DNA from: Rhizobium ruizarguesonis
GTDB taxonomy: Bacteria; Pseudomonadota; Alphaproteobacteria; Rhizobiales; Rhizobiaceae
Reading direction: 5' to 3'
Assembly: GCF_012349115.1 (NCBI RefSeq)
Contig: NZ_PQIG01000001.1
Coordinates: 124,001 to 188,000 of the forward strand
DNA: 64,000 nucleotides
Positions 45,915 to 55,400 of the stretch are shown piece by piece. Numbering within the stretch: the first letter of the stretch is position 1; each line of letters starts with the position of its first letter. The notes beneath the pieces are model-generated. The model made no database searches and was not told where the DNA came from. It was given only the letters and a program-made list of their open reading frames with translations. The position numbers and the translations under genes are program-made.

Positions 45915-46623
45915 CCGTGCGGGCGAGGCCCGGATCGTGCAAGCGGTCCATGGCCGTCATGAAAGGCCGGCGGACCCTGCCTACCAGGCCGGGCTGGCCG
46001 AAGAACTCAGGCAGTCATACGGGCGCGCTGGCCTGATCGAACTATACGGTCGTTTCGCGACCGGTGACGGTGTCATCGATACTCTGATGCGAAAAGCCAT
46101 CTGGCAAGCCATCACGCGGAGCTGTGGCACAGGATTGCAGGTTGCAGGCGGTGCCGGTTTCAAACATCCCGAGACGTTCGATATCGGCAATGGGGTGTTC
46201 ATCGGGGCTCAGGCCTATATCCAGGGTCGCTACGATGGCACCTGCGTGATCGGCGACAATGTCTGGATCGGGCCGATGGCCTATTTCGACGCTCGCGATC
46301 TCGTGATCGAGGATTCTGTCGGGTGGGGACCTGGCGCCAAGGTGCTTGGCTCGACCCACACGGCACTGCCCTTGGATGTGCCGATCATTCGCACGGATCT
46401 TGAAATCAAGCCGGTACGAATCTGTGCAGAGGCCGATATCGGAACGAATGCGACCATTCTTCCCGGCGTGACCATCGGGAAGGGGGCGATCGTTGGAGCG
46501 GGGGCAGTTGTCGTTTCCGACGTCGAGCCGTTCTCGGTCGCCGCAGGTGTACCTGCGAAATTCATACGTTGGCGTTCGGACAATGATCCGATGACGAACA
46601 TGTTGCGTGAGGGAAGATCATGA
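45904..46623 (+). CDS. Hexapeptide-repeat acyltransferase
   Basis: 239-residue sugar acetyltransferase. An N-terminal helical part (YQAGLAEELRQSYGRAGLIE) precedes left-handed helix rungs: FDIGNGVFIGAQAYIQGR, CVIGDNVWIGPMAYFDARD, LVIEDSVGWGPGAKVLGSTH and ADIGTNATILPGVTIGKGAI, ending GVPAKFIRW. The catalytic histidine is probably that of STHTAL. It is unlike the WbpD-like gene upstream, so two different acylations are likely. The ATG at 45904 lies inside the end of the aminotransferase gene, and the stop overlaps the next start. Confidence 0.85.
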   Translation: MSANRAGEARIVQAVHGRHERPADPAYQAGLAEELRQSYGRAGLIELYGRFATGDGVIDTLMRKAIWQAITRSCGTGLQVAGGAGFKHPETFDIGNGVFIGAQAYIQGRYDGTCVIGDNVWIGPMAYFDARDLVIEDSVGWGPGAKVLGSTHTALPLDVPIIRTDLEIKPVRICAEADIGTNATILPGVTIGKGAIVGAGAVVVSDVEPFSVAAGVPAKFIRWRSDNDPMTNMLREGRS

Positions 46624-47591
46624 GAGACAAACGGGTGCTCATTACCGGCGGTGCCGGTCTGATCGGCTCGCATATTGCCGATCTTGTCGCTCTGGAAAAA
46701 CCTCGCGAGATCATCGTCCTCGACAATTTCGTGCGCGGGCGCCGGGACAATCTCAGCTCGGCGATATCAAGCGCGCCTCTTAAGATCATCGACGGAGATA
46801 TCCGCGACAGAGCGGTTCTCGCAAAAGTCTTCGAAGGCGTCGACATCGTCTTTCATCAAGCCGCCATCCGCATCACGCAATGCGCCGAAGAGCCACGACT
46901 GGCATTCGAGGTCCTTGCGGAGGGCACGTTTAACGTTCTCGAAGCCGCCGTCAAGGCGGGCGTATCGAAGGTCGTTGCTGCATCTTCCGCTTCCGTTCTG
47001 GGGCTTGCCGAGAATTTTCCAACGACCGAAGAGCATCACCCCTACAATAACCGGACGATCTACGGCGCGGCGAAAACATTCAACGAGGGGCTGATGCGTA
47101 GCTTTTCGGAGATGTACGGCCTGCGCTATGTCGCGCTTCGTTATTTCAACGTCTATGGGCCGCGCATGGACGTTTACGGCGCCTATACGGAAGTTCTGAT
47201 CCGTTGGATGGAACGCCTGATGGCCGGGATGCCGCCCCTCATCTATGGGGATGGTAGCCAGACGATGGACTTCGTCGATGCACGCGACATCGCCCGCGCA
47301 AACATTCTGGCCGCCAAAAGCGATGTCACAGACGAAGTGTTCAACGTCGCGAGCGGCAAGGAAATAAGCCTGCTGGAACTGGCGAAGATGCTGAGCGACA
47401 TTATGGGTTCCTCACTCGAACCGCAGCACAAAGAGGCCCGCACGGTCAACGGTGTGACCCGTCGCCTTGCCGATATCAGCAAGGCTGAACGGCTCCTCGG
47501 CTTCAAGGCTGAGATCTCTATGGAGCAAGGGCTTCGTGATCTCGTTGCCTGGTGGCAAATGCAGACCAACGCAGGGGGGGCGGCTGCATGA
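46620..47591 (+). CDS. NAD-dependent epimerase/dehydratase family protein
   Basis: 323-residue extended SDR enzyme. The NAD site VLITGGAGLIGSHIADLV is at residues 6-23. IVFHQAAIRITQC, VVAASSASVLG (catalytic Ser), the YxxxK motif in IYGAAKTFNE and RYFNVYGPRM follow. It belongs to the UDP-glucose 4-epimerase-like group and would act on a nucleotide sugar, either epimerising it or forming the keto sugar used by the aminotransferase encoded next. It overlaps both neighbours. Confidence 0.88.
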   Translation: MRDKRVLITGGAGLIGSHIADLVALEKPREIIVLDNFVRGRRDNLSSAISSAPLKIIDGDIRDRAVLAKVFEGVDIVFHQAAIRITQCAEEPRLAFEVLAEGTFNVLEAAVKAGVSKVVAASSASVLGLAENFPTTEEHHPYNNRTIYGAAKTFNEGLMRSFSEMYGLRYVALRYFNVYGPRMDVYGAYTEVLIRWMERLMAGMPPLIYGDGSQTMDFVDARDIARANILAAKSDVTDEVFNVASGKEISLLELAKMLSDIMGSSLEPQHKEARTVNGVTRRLADISKAERLLGFKAEISMEQGLRDLVAWWQMQTNAGGAAA

Positions 47592-48805
47592 GCTCATCTC
47601 AATTGACAATTCCGGTCGCCAAACCCGTCCTCGGGGAGGAAGAGGCCGAGGCTGCGCGCCGCGTTATTCTGTCGGGATGGGTGACGCAGGGGCCGGAAGT
47701 CGCGGCTTTCGAGCGTGAATTCGCTGCCTTTGTGGGCGCTGCGCATGCTTGCGCCATGTCCAATTGCACGACCGCGTTGCATCTGGCCCTGAAGGCGGTC
47801 GGCATATCCGCCGGTGATGAAGTCGTCACGGTCAGCCATTCTTTCATCGCGACCGCAAACGCGGTTCGCTACTGCGATGCGGTGCCTGTTTTCGTCGATA
47901 TTGAAGAAGATGGTTACAACATCGACGCCAGTCTGATCGAAAGGGCAATCACGCCCCGCACCAAGGCAATTCTCTGCGTGCATCAACTCGGCATGCCTTG
48001 CGATCTCCGCGCCATCGTGGAGATCGGCAAGCGCCACCAGATACCGGTCATCGAGGATGCAGCCTGTGCGACGGGAAGCGAAATCCTGTGGGACGGCCGT
48101 TGGGAAAAGATCGGCAAAGCGCATGGCGATATTGCCTGTTTCTCCTTCCACCCCAGGAAGGTCGTCACGACAGGCGATGGCGGCATGTTGACGACGGCCA
48201 ATCCCGAATATGACCGAAAGTTCCGACTCTGGCGCCAGCATGGCATGAGCGTCACCGATGCTGTTCGTCACGGCTCGAAACAGGTCATCTTCGAAGACTA
48301 TGACGAGTTGGGTTACAATTATCGGATGACCGATCTTCAGGCGGCCGTCGGACGCGAGCAGTTGCGGCGGCTGCCGGAGCTGGTTGCCCAGCGCCGGCTG
48401 CTTGCCGAGCAATATTGCGAACGTCTGTCGACGATTGCCGGGCTTTCTCTGCCGGCCGAGCCGGGTTGGGCTCGCAGCAACTGGCAGAGCTTCTGTGTGA
48501 GACTGGCCGATACGATCGACCAGCGCGCCATCATGCAGACCCTGCTCGATCAGGGGATCTCGACCCGGCGCGGGGTGATGAACATTCATCTGGAGAAAGC
48601 CTATTCTGGTGAGAGCTCCCACCGCGCTGCCACGAGCCTGGTGCGAAGCGTATCTGCGCAGCAGCAAACGATAATCCTGCCGCTTTATGCCCAGATGACG
48701 GTGTCCGACATGGACCGGGTTGTTGAGGCCCTTCGCGCAGCCCTTGCGGAAGCGACCGTCGGAGCCGCCAGCGTGCAACGTGCCATGGATGTCGCTGTCG
48801 CCTGA
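47588..48805 (+). CDS. DegT/DnrJ/EryC1/StrS aminotransferase (second)
   Basis: 405-residue PLP-dependent sugar aminotransferase. It has PVAKPVLGEEEAEAARRVIL at the start, SNCTTALHLALKAVGISAGD, VSHSFIATANAVRYCDA, the VIEDAACATG aspartate and the PLP lysine in FHPRKVVTTGDGG. This is a different subgroup from the aminotransferase three genes upstream (HPRK instead of YPGK, typical of 4-aminotransferases such as PseC/ArnB-like). ATG 47588 overlaps the epimerase stop and has a G-rich ribosome site. It is the last gene of the amino-sugar operon and ends before a terminator hairpin. Confidence 0.9.
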   Translation: MSSSQLTIPVAKPVLGEEEAEAARRVILSGWVTQGPEVAAFEREFAAFVGAAHACAMSNCTTALHLALKAVGISAGDEVVTVSHSFIATANAVRYCDAVPVFVDIEEDGYNIDASLIERAITPRTKAILCVHQLGMPCDLRAIVEIGKRHQIPVIEDAACATGSEILWDGRWEKIGKAHGDIACFSFHPRKVVTTGDGGMLTTANPEYDRKFRLWRQHGMSVTDAVRHGSKQVIFEDYDELGYNYRMTDLQAAVGREQLRRLPELVAQRRLLAEQYCERLSTIAGLSLPAEPGWARSNWQSFCVRLADTIDQRAIMQTLLDQGISTRRGVMNIHLEKAYSGESSHRAATSLVRSVSAQQQTIILPLYAQMTVSDMDRVVEALRAALAEATVGAASVQRAMDVAVA

Positions 48806-48835
48806 ACCCACAAATGCCTGACGTAACAATGCATA

Positions 48836-48875
48836 ACGAAACAATGCGCGTATCTCCGGATGCGCGCATTGTTCG
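48836..48875. terminator. Bidirectional terminator-like inverted repeat
   Basis: AACAATGCGCG (48840-48850) pairs perfectly with CGCGCATTGTT (about 48862-48872). The stem extends outward through ACGA/TCGT with one bulged base. It lies between the convergent ends of the aminotransferase and flippase genes, where a terminator serving both strands is expected. No long T-run follows on either side. Confidence 0.6.
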
Positions 48876-50384
48876 TCATGCTGATTTCGTGATCCATCCG
48901 CGGATGGTTGCTGGCACGGACTCCGGAAGCAGGTCGATCAGCATGCGCAGCGAATAGAGCCCGCAGAGAGCGACGGCGACAAAGCCAATCACCGTCGCCG
49001 GCCATAGCGGTAAGAACAAAAAGACCGAGACGACCAATCCCGATGCAGGCAGGAACAGAAGCGCGTGCCTGCGATTGGCCGGCGACCAGCGAAAGCCAGT
49101 CAGTCGATGCACGATCACGTAAATCAGAATACTATGCCAGACGTAGAGGCCGAAGAATGCCATGCCGGCCCCTGAAGTGCCGAATTCTGATACAAGGAGC
49201 CACCCCAGCCCCACATGCACCAGCGTTGCTGCGACCTCCGTCCAAAAGAAGATCGTCTGCGCACCCTTCGCCAGGACGATGAAACCCATCGGCCAGGCGA
49301 CGATCCTGAGCATCATTCCAAGGCAGATCCAGCGCAGAAGCTCCACGGCCCCATGAAACTCCGCCGAATAGAACAAACTCATCACGAGCGGTGCCAGGGT
49401 CAGGGTAGCGAGCAGACCAGGGCCGGCCAGCAACAAGCTGATTTCCGCCTGCTCATTGACCAGCCGGTTGCACTCGGCATCATTGTGCGCGATTGCCGTC
49501 AAGCGCGGATAGAAGTCCGTTCCCATCGCCTGCAGGATGAAGCCGGCGTAGAGACCGCCAAGCGCCCAGGCTGCCTGATACAATCCCGCCGCTACGACGC
49601 CTCCTTCATTCAGCACGATAATGCGAATGGCATAGGCCGCGCCGAAGGTCAGAAGTCCGCTTGCCATGAAAGCAACACCGAGCCTGAACAGGGATTTCGC
49701 TTCCCGGCCGAACTGGCGCGCCGACATTGGCTGTGGGTGCGTGGATATCTGTTTGCTGTACCACCAGGTGGGAAGGACTGAGACGGCCGCGATCGCCACG
49801 AGAGAGGGTACAATCGCCTGTTCGCCGAACAGATAGATTAGCGGGATGCTGACTATCGTGCCGAAGAGCCCTGAAAGCACATTGATGCGGGCAAGATTTG
49901 CAATGCCCCGCAAGCCCTGGATCAAGGCAGCTTGCCCGGCAGACACGAGCCGAAAGAATACGGCCAGGGAGAGCAGTACAACGCCGCCGGCGTGCTGGTA
50001 GTCGCCGAAGGTGAATTTCGAGACCGGAAACGCCAGCGCCGCAAGCATAAGCCCGCCAAGCAACCCGAGCACCAGCGAGATGCGTCTGAGCGCTGTCGCC
50101 GACCGCGCGATCTTCTCTCCGTCGCCGGCGCCCGCCGCCTCAGCGACCCGGCGCACAGCGCTGCTGCTCACGCCCATACCAGCTATCGCTTGTGCGATGT
50201 CGAGGATTGCCCCGTAAAGACCGAGAAGCCCCACACCTTCGGGACCGAGTAGAAGGGCGAGCGCCTTGTTGCGAATGATGCTAAGGGCGACATTGACCAG
50301 CGAGGACCCGCCCATCAACATCGTCGACTTCAGGATTTGGGTATAAGTCTGACCGCTGGGTGGGGTCATGCGCAAAGTCATCAC
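48876..50384 (-). CDS. Polysaccharide flippase (Wzx/O-antigen translocase family)
   Basis: 502-residue inner-membrane protein with about twelve to fourteen hydrophobic segments. The opening ILKSTMLMGGSSLVNVALSI followed by IRNKALALLLGPEGVGLLGL is characteristic of the WzxE-like O-antigen translocase group, as is the later AAWALGGLYAGFILQAMGTD with FYPRLTAIA. It would flip the undecaprenyl-linked repeat unit to the periplasmic face for the Wzy-like polymerase. It reads leftward, converging with the amino-sugar operon, and lies about 130 bases downstream of the ExoF-like gene, probably on the same transcript. Confidence 0.9.
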   Translation of the reverse strand: MMTLRMTPPSGQTYTQILKSTMLMGGSSLVNVALSIIRNKALALLLGPEGVGLLGLYGAILDIAQAIAGMGVSSSAVRRVAEAAGAGDGEKIARSATALRRISLVLGLLGGLMLAALAFPVSKFTFGDYQHAGGVVLLSLAVFFRLVSAGQAALIQGLRGIANLARINVLSGLFGTIVSIPLIYLFGEQAIVPSLVAIAAVSVLPTWWYSKQISTHPQPMSARQFGREAKSLFRLGVAFMASGLLTFGAAYAIRIIVLNEGGVVAAGLYQAAWALGGLYAGFILQAMGTDFYPRLTAIAHNDAECNRLVNEQAEISLLLAGPGLLATLTLAPLVMSLFYSAEFHGAVELLRWICLGMMLRIVAWPMGFIVLAKGAQTIFFWTEVAATLVHVGLGWLLVSEFGTSGAGMAFFGLYVWHSILIYVIVHRLTGFRWSPANRRHALLFLPASGLVVSVFLFLPLWPATVIGFVAVALCGLYSLRMLIDLLPESVPATIRGWITKSA

Positions 50385-50514
50385 TTAACCCTAGCCGTCA
50401 GGTTCGGTTGTGGCCGGTCCATATCAAGAGCGATTTCTTCCAGGCAGGCGGCCTTAGCGCCTTGGTGACGCTCCAACGTCCGCTCCAGCTGTGTTAATAG
50501 GTGCACGTCGCGGG

Positions 50515-51825
50515 TCACTGGCCGGCTCGATCTGCGAGCGTTTGGGCTTCGAAAGATCGGGCTGAGTCGGTCTGAAGCGAACTATCCAAAATATGAGGCT
50601 GAACGACTCTCACCACATCGCCCGGTGCCAGCGTCGTCGTTTCCGAGGCTTCAAACTGATCGATTTGTCCTCCATTCCGACGGGTCACGCTAAAGGTAAG
50701 CGGGAGGTCCTCGCCGAGGCTTTTGATGCCGTCGTTGCTCCCAAGATCTTCGATGAGCAGCTTCTGCGTTGTTTCGCGCTTCATTTTCATTTGATCGAGA
50801 CTTGCCCGTTCGGACTGCGCTTCGGTCGCCACTTCGCTCCGGCGTGCGTCGTAAAGTCCCTCAAGGTTCCGCGTCGTCTCGCTGATCGCCTGGCGGCCCC
50901 GCATGACGGCGGTGACAAGGTCGAGCTTGTCGGAGCGGTAAGTCGTCAGCAACCGTTCCAGATCCAGCTGCCTTGACGAGACCGTGAGGCCTTTCTGGAC
51001 CAGGGACTTGACGCTGACCAATTGGTCATTGACGGATTTGATATTGTCGTCTGCGCCCGTCAGTTTCTCTTCCAACGTCGATATCTCGGTGGTTAAAAGA
51101 TCGCGTAATTCGGTGAACGCCCTTGCCTGCCTCTCCAACGCATTGGCGCGAGCCCGAAAGATAATCCTTTCCTCATTGTATATTCCGGCAGCAAATTGCT
51201 GATCGGCGCCAGTCATCTGATCGAAGGTAATCTCCTGTGCTCCATCCATCTCTGCCTGGAGCCGCGCCAATCTCGCGGTGCTGCGCAGAATCGAGTGATT
51301 GATTTCGCGCAATTCTCCTACGAGTTGCGTCGAATGCGTTTGCTGCTGATCTTTGGCGCGACGCGGCCCGCCGCTCATTGCCAGGGATTGCAGGACGGTC
51401 ACTCCGGGGCGGAAACTGTATTGACCAGGAGTGGTTACGTCTCCCACGACATAGATTGGTGGGTATTCGAGAACGTCGATGGTCACCGCAGGCGCCTGTG
51501 CCAAACCCATCTTTGCCTGAAGGCGCTTGGCGATCTCGTTGGTGAGGCTCGCACTGTCCAGACTTCCAACTGACTGCGACCCCAGAAAGGGTAGGGAGAC
51601 CTCACCTGCATCTGAAACCGTATATTCGCCGCCAATCGCATCCCATCGCTCAAACTGGCCCTTGGACGGCATCCATTGCACGACCGTCAGGCGGATTTTC
51701 GTTTGTGGAGCCAACGGGGCGCTATCGGCGAGAGCCGGCGACACAGCTCCGGCAAAAAAGACGAGTGCGCTGATGATAAACGTGGCGCGAAAGAACGGGT
51801 GCGGGGCACGGTGCGATAGATTCAT
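50515..51825 (-). CDS. Polysaccharide biosynthesis/export protein (ExoF-like)
   Basis: 436-residue exported protein. The N-terminal signal peptide (HPFFRATFIISALVFFAGAV, cleavage near ALA-DS) supports ATG 51825 over upstream in-frame starts. The next part is the polysaccharide-export domain: YTVSDAGEVSLPFLGSQSVG, VTIDVLEYPPIYVVGDVTTP and GQYSFRPGVTVLQSLAMSGG. A long coiled-coil region (about residues 175-370, rich in Arg, Glu and Leu) follows. This layout is that of ExoF-type periplasmic/outer-membrane auxiliary proteins rather than compact Wza. It should bridge the co-polymerase and the outer membrane during export. Confidence 0.88.
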   Translation of the reverse strand: MNLSHRAPHPFFRATFIISALVFFAGAVSPALADSAPLAPQTKIRLTVVQWMPSKGQFERWDAIGGEYTVSDAGEVSLPFLGSQSVGSLDSASLTNEIAKRLQAKMGLAQAPAVTIDVLEYPPIYVVGDVTTPGQYSFRPGVTVLQSLAMSGGPRRAKDQQQTHSTQLVGELREINHSILRSTARLARLQAEMDGAQEITFDQMTGADQQFAAGIYNEERIIFRARANALERQARAFTELRDLLTTEISTLEEKLTGADDNIKSVNDQLVSVKSLVQKGLTVSSRQLDLERLLTTYRSDKLDLVTAVMRGRQAISETTRNLEGLYDARRSEVATEAQSERASLDQMKMKRETTQKLLIEDLGSNDGIKSLGEDLPLTFSVTRRNGGQIDQFEASETTTLAPGDVVRVVQPHILDSSLQTDSARSFEAQTLADRAGQ

Positions 51826-52463
51826 TACATGTCTCGCCTTCAAAACATCCTTTAACGGACGCTGGTCCAATGCCTTGAGCACTGTTCGAGCGCCGGACGC
51901 CAAGCCCAAAACCAGATCGCTAGTGTGCAGTCTGGCGAAGCCTTGAGGAAGGTGGAGGTCGGTTCATTTGCCTAATCACAATTGATGAGGTGGGGAGGGT
52001 GCTTAAGCCTAAATCGAGCAGAAACACATATCTTCGGCGCGACACAGGGCGTCGCCTCGGGCGTGCTAGCCTCGAAGAACCGCAATCCCCCGCGGCAGAG
52101 CCTTTATGCTCGCATCTCCAAATTTTGCCGGACGACGATATTGACCGGCGGCGTCGCCTTTCATTCGACAACTCGAAGCAGCGCCAGCGGTGCTGCACAA
52201 GGCCGTTCTCGTGCCAGATCTTGACGACCGAAGATGCCGCCATCTCAGCCACCTATGCGGCTTCAAGCTTGCACAGCAAGCGGCGAATCTTCGCGCGTCG
52301 CATTCATCACCTGGGCGTGCAACACGGCCGGTTGCCCAAAGGATGCCGCCTGTAGAGCGAAAGGCGTAGCCTATACTCTCTCATTTTTCGACTACAATTC
52401 AGGGCCGCCTATTGAGCGGTCCTCATAGATTCGATCCTGATAATCTCGCGGGAGGTGCCTGCC
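51826..52463. other. Divergent gap between ExoF-like gene and giant protein gene
   Basis: About 640 bases. It must contain promoters for both directions. A rightward frame of 121 codons (51990-52355) is basic and Cys/Arg-rich and resembles no family. I do not call it a gene. Purine-rich GGGAGG at the right end is the ribosome site of the giant protein. Confidence 0.4.
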
Positions 52464-55400
52464 ATGTATCGCAACGCTCGTCGGTGGACCTCACGCTCAC
52501 TCCTGGTGGATTCGTTGATTCCCGGATGGCTGACCGTCGGCGGCAAGGGAAAGCCGCGCAAACCTGCCGAAAAGCACGAGGACAGTGCTCAACTTGCGGC
52601 ATCCGTGCAAACTGCCGATGGAAACAAGTATGGTACGCTTGTCGACAATCCCCACAACAACGCGGCGCTCAACGAGCATGACTCTGAACATAGAGTGAGC
52701 GTGATCGAGGACCCGGACGGTCTGGCCAATATCACTCGCGTATCGCCGCCCTTGCCCGACGCCTTCGCAACAAGTCGCGAGGCGGGGGGGCGAAGCGGTC
52801 ATACTGCCGCGTCCGTGTTGCCCGCCCACACGCCTGGTTTTGCAGGTTTCCAGCTGAACGCGAAAGGAATTGCATTCGGGGCTCAATCGACCCCTTATCG
52901 CACCTACGCTGGAACGAGCCTCATAGGCGATGATCCTTTGGCTCCATATCTGCCGCAAAGCCCTGCATCGACAACTTCGGGGCAGGGTTCTGCTGCGGTG
53001 GCGGCTGAGCGCACGCACTCGGGCAAAGTCGTCATTCTCGAATCGACGCCGTCGGCGCAGTCGACCGGGCAGCATGCTGGAGCAAATGCGCTGGCGTTTG
53101 GCATGCCCTTTGGTGTGTGCGGGTGCGGCTACTATACGTCCCCCACACGGATTCTCGATTGGGCCCATGGCGGCGCCTTGCTTCAGCAAGATGGTCAGTT
53201 GCCGGGAACAAGGCTGACCGAAGGTCCGGACTATGTGGAGACGATCAAGAAGGCCATCGGAGCCTCGGTCAGCGACCCGCTTCTCGATCGTAGCCTGTCT
53301 CCTCTCTCGGGCTGGCGCGGAACCGCAACGTGGACAGAATCAACGGCCCTGAACGGATCGTTGCCCGGCGGCGGAGAGACCGGAAAGGGCACGACCACGA
53401 AGGGTGTCGGCATTCTTTCCGGCTCGGTGACGACGCCGCCTCAACCTTCTGCGCAGCGCTCGTTGACGACGCAAAATCTGGCGGCCGCTGCTGCGGCGGC
53501 CAGCAACGCGATCGTGCTGGAAAACCAGAAGCAGGGCAATCCGGAGAGCGAGTGGGGCATCGACGGTGCCGGCAGCACCAACATCGAAGGGTTTGCGACC
53601 GACATCAGCGTCGACAACGGCAACACGGTCAGCTTCAAGATCAACACGAATTCCACCAACTACCGGATCGATATCTATCGACTCGGCTATTATGGCGGCA
53701 TGGGCGCGCGCAAGGTCGCGACAATGCAGCATACCGGATTGCAGACCCAGCCCAATCCGTTGCGCAATGCTACGACCGGCACGGTCGATGCCGGCAACTG
53801 GGCGGTCTCGGCTTCGTGGACCGTACCTGATGATGCCGTCTCAGGCGTCTATATCGCCAAGCTCGTGCGCCAGGATGGCACCTCTGGCGAAAATCAAATC
53901 CCGTTCATCGTGCGCGACGATGCCAGCCACAGCGACGTCGTCTTCCAGACCGCAGACGAGACCTGGCAAGCTTACAACGGCTGGGGTGGCGCAAACTTCT
54001 ATGGCGGCAACGGCCCCGCGACGGGCCAGGGCGCTGGTCGCGCCTATGCGGTCAGCTACAACAGGCCGATTGCGACCCGCGATGGAGTCGGCACCTATGC
54101 CGGCCCGCAGGACTATCTGTTCGGCGCCGAATATGCAGGCATCTACTGGCTGGAACAGAACGGTTATGACGTCTCCTATATGTCGGGCGTCGACGCCGAC
54201 CGCTATGGCAGTCTCCTGCTCAATCACAAGACCTATATCGATGCCGGGCACGACGAATACTGGTCGGGACAGCAGAGGACCAATGTCGAAGCCGCACGCG
54301 ATGCGGGCGTCAACCTTATGTTCTGGAGTGGCAACGAGGTCTACTGGCGTACCCGTTGGGGTAATGCCTACAGCGCCGACGGAACCCCTTATCGCACCCT
54401 GATCTCCTACAAGGAGACTTGGGGACCGCCCGGTACCAGCCTCGATCCTTCCAACGAATGGACAGGCACCTTCCGCGACCCGCGCCTCAGCCCGCCTGCT
54501 ATCGGTGGCGGCAATCCTGAGAACTCGCTGACCGGCCAACTCTTCAAGGTCGATGACGTCGGCGGCAATCTTGGCGCGATCAAGGTTGCCTATGATGATG
54601 CCAACCTGCGCTTCTGGCGCAATACGAGCGTCGCAAACCTTCAGCCCGGCCAGACGGCAACGCTCACCAAGAATTATCTTGGCTACGAGTGGGATGAAGC
54701 GCCGGACAATGGCTTCGATCCGGCCGGCCTGGTAAAACTCTCGTCGACGACGCTGCCAGTCAGCACTTACTTGCTCGACTACGGAAACACGACCGGCGAT
54801 GCGACCGCGACCCACAATCTGACCCTCTATCGTGCGCCCAGCGGTGCATTGGTGTTCGGCGCCGGTACGGTCTATTGGACATGGGGCCTGAGCGACAATC
54901 ACGATAACGAGGCGACCCCCACCGATCCCCGCGTGCAGCAGGCAATGGTCAATCTGCTTGCCGACATGGGCGTTCAGCCGGGGACGCTGCAATCCGGGCT
55001 GACCGCCGCGACTGCTTCATCGGACCATACTGCGCCGACCTCCGTCATCACGGTACCCGCCACGGTGACCGCTGGATCCATCGTGACGATTTCGGGCACC
55101 GCTGCCGACACGGGCGGCGGGGTCATCGCCAGCGTCGAGGTTTCCACCGACAACGGTGCGAGCTGGCATCCGGCCACGGGCGACGAGAACTGGACCTACA
55201 CATGGTCGCCGTCGATTGCCGGCACCTATACGATCCGGTCGCGGGCAGTGGACGACAACATCAACCTCGAGACACCCTCGGCGGGACGCACTGTCACCGT
55301 CACCGGGCCGACTTTTACATCACTCTTCGGCGGCGCGACGCCGGCGGTCGTCAACACCAACGACACTGCAGCCGTTGAGCTCGGGGTCAAATTCCAGTCC

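Noticed and set aside
51990..52355. A 121-codon rightward frame in the gap before the giant gene
   Set aside because: Highly basic and Cys/Arg-rich composition, no family resemblance and no good ribosome site.
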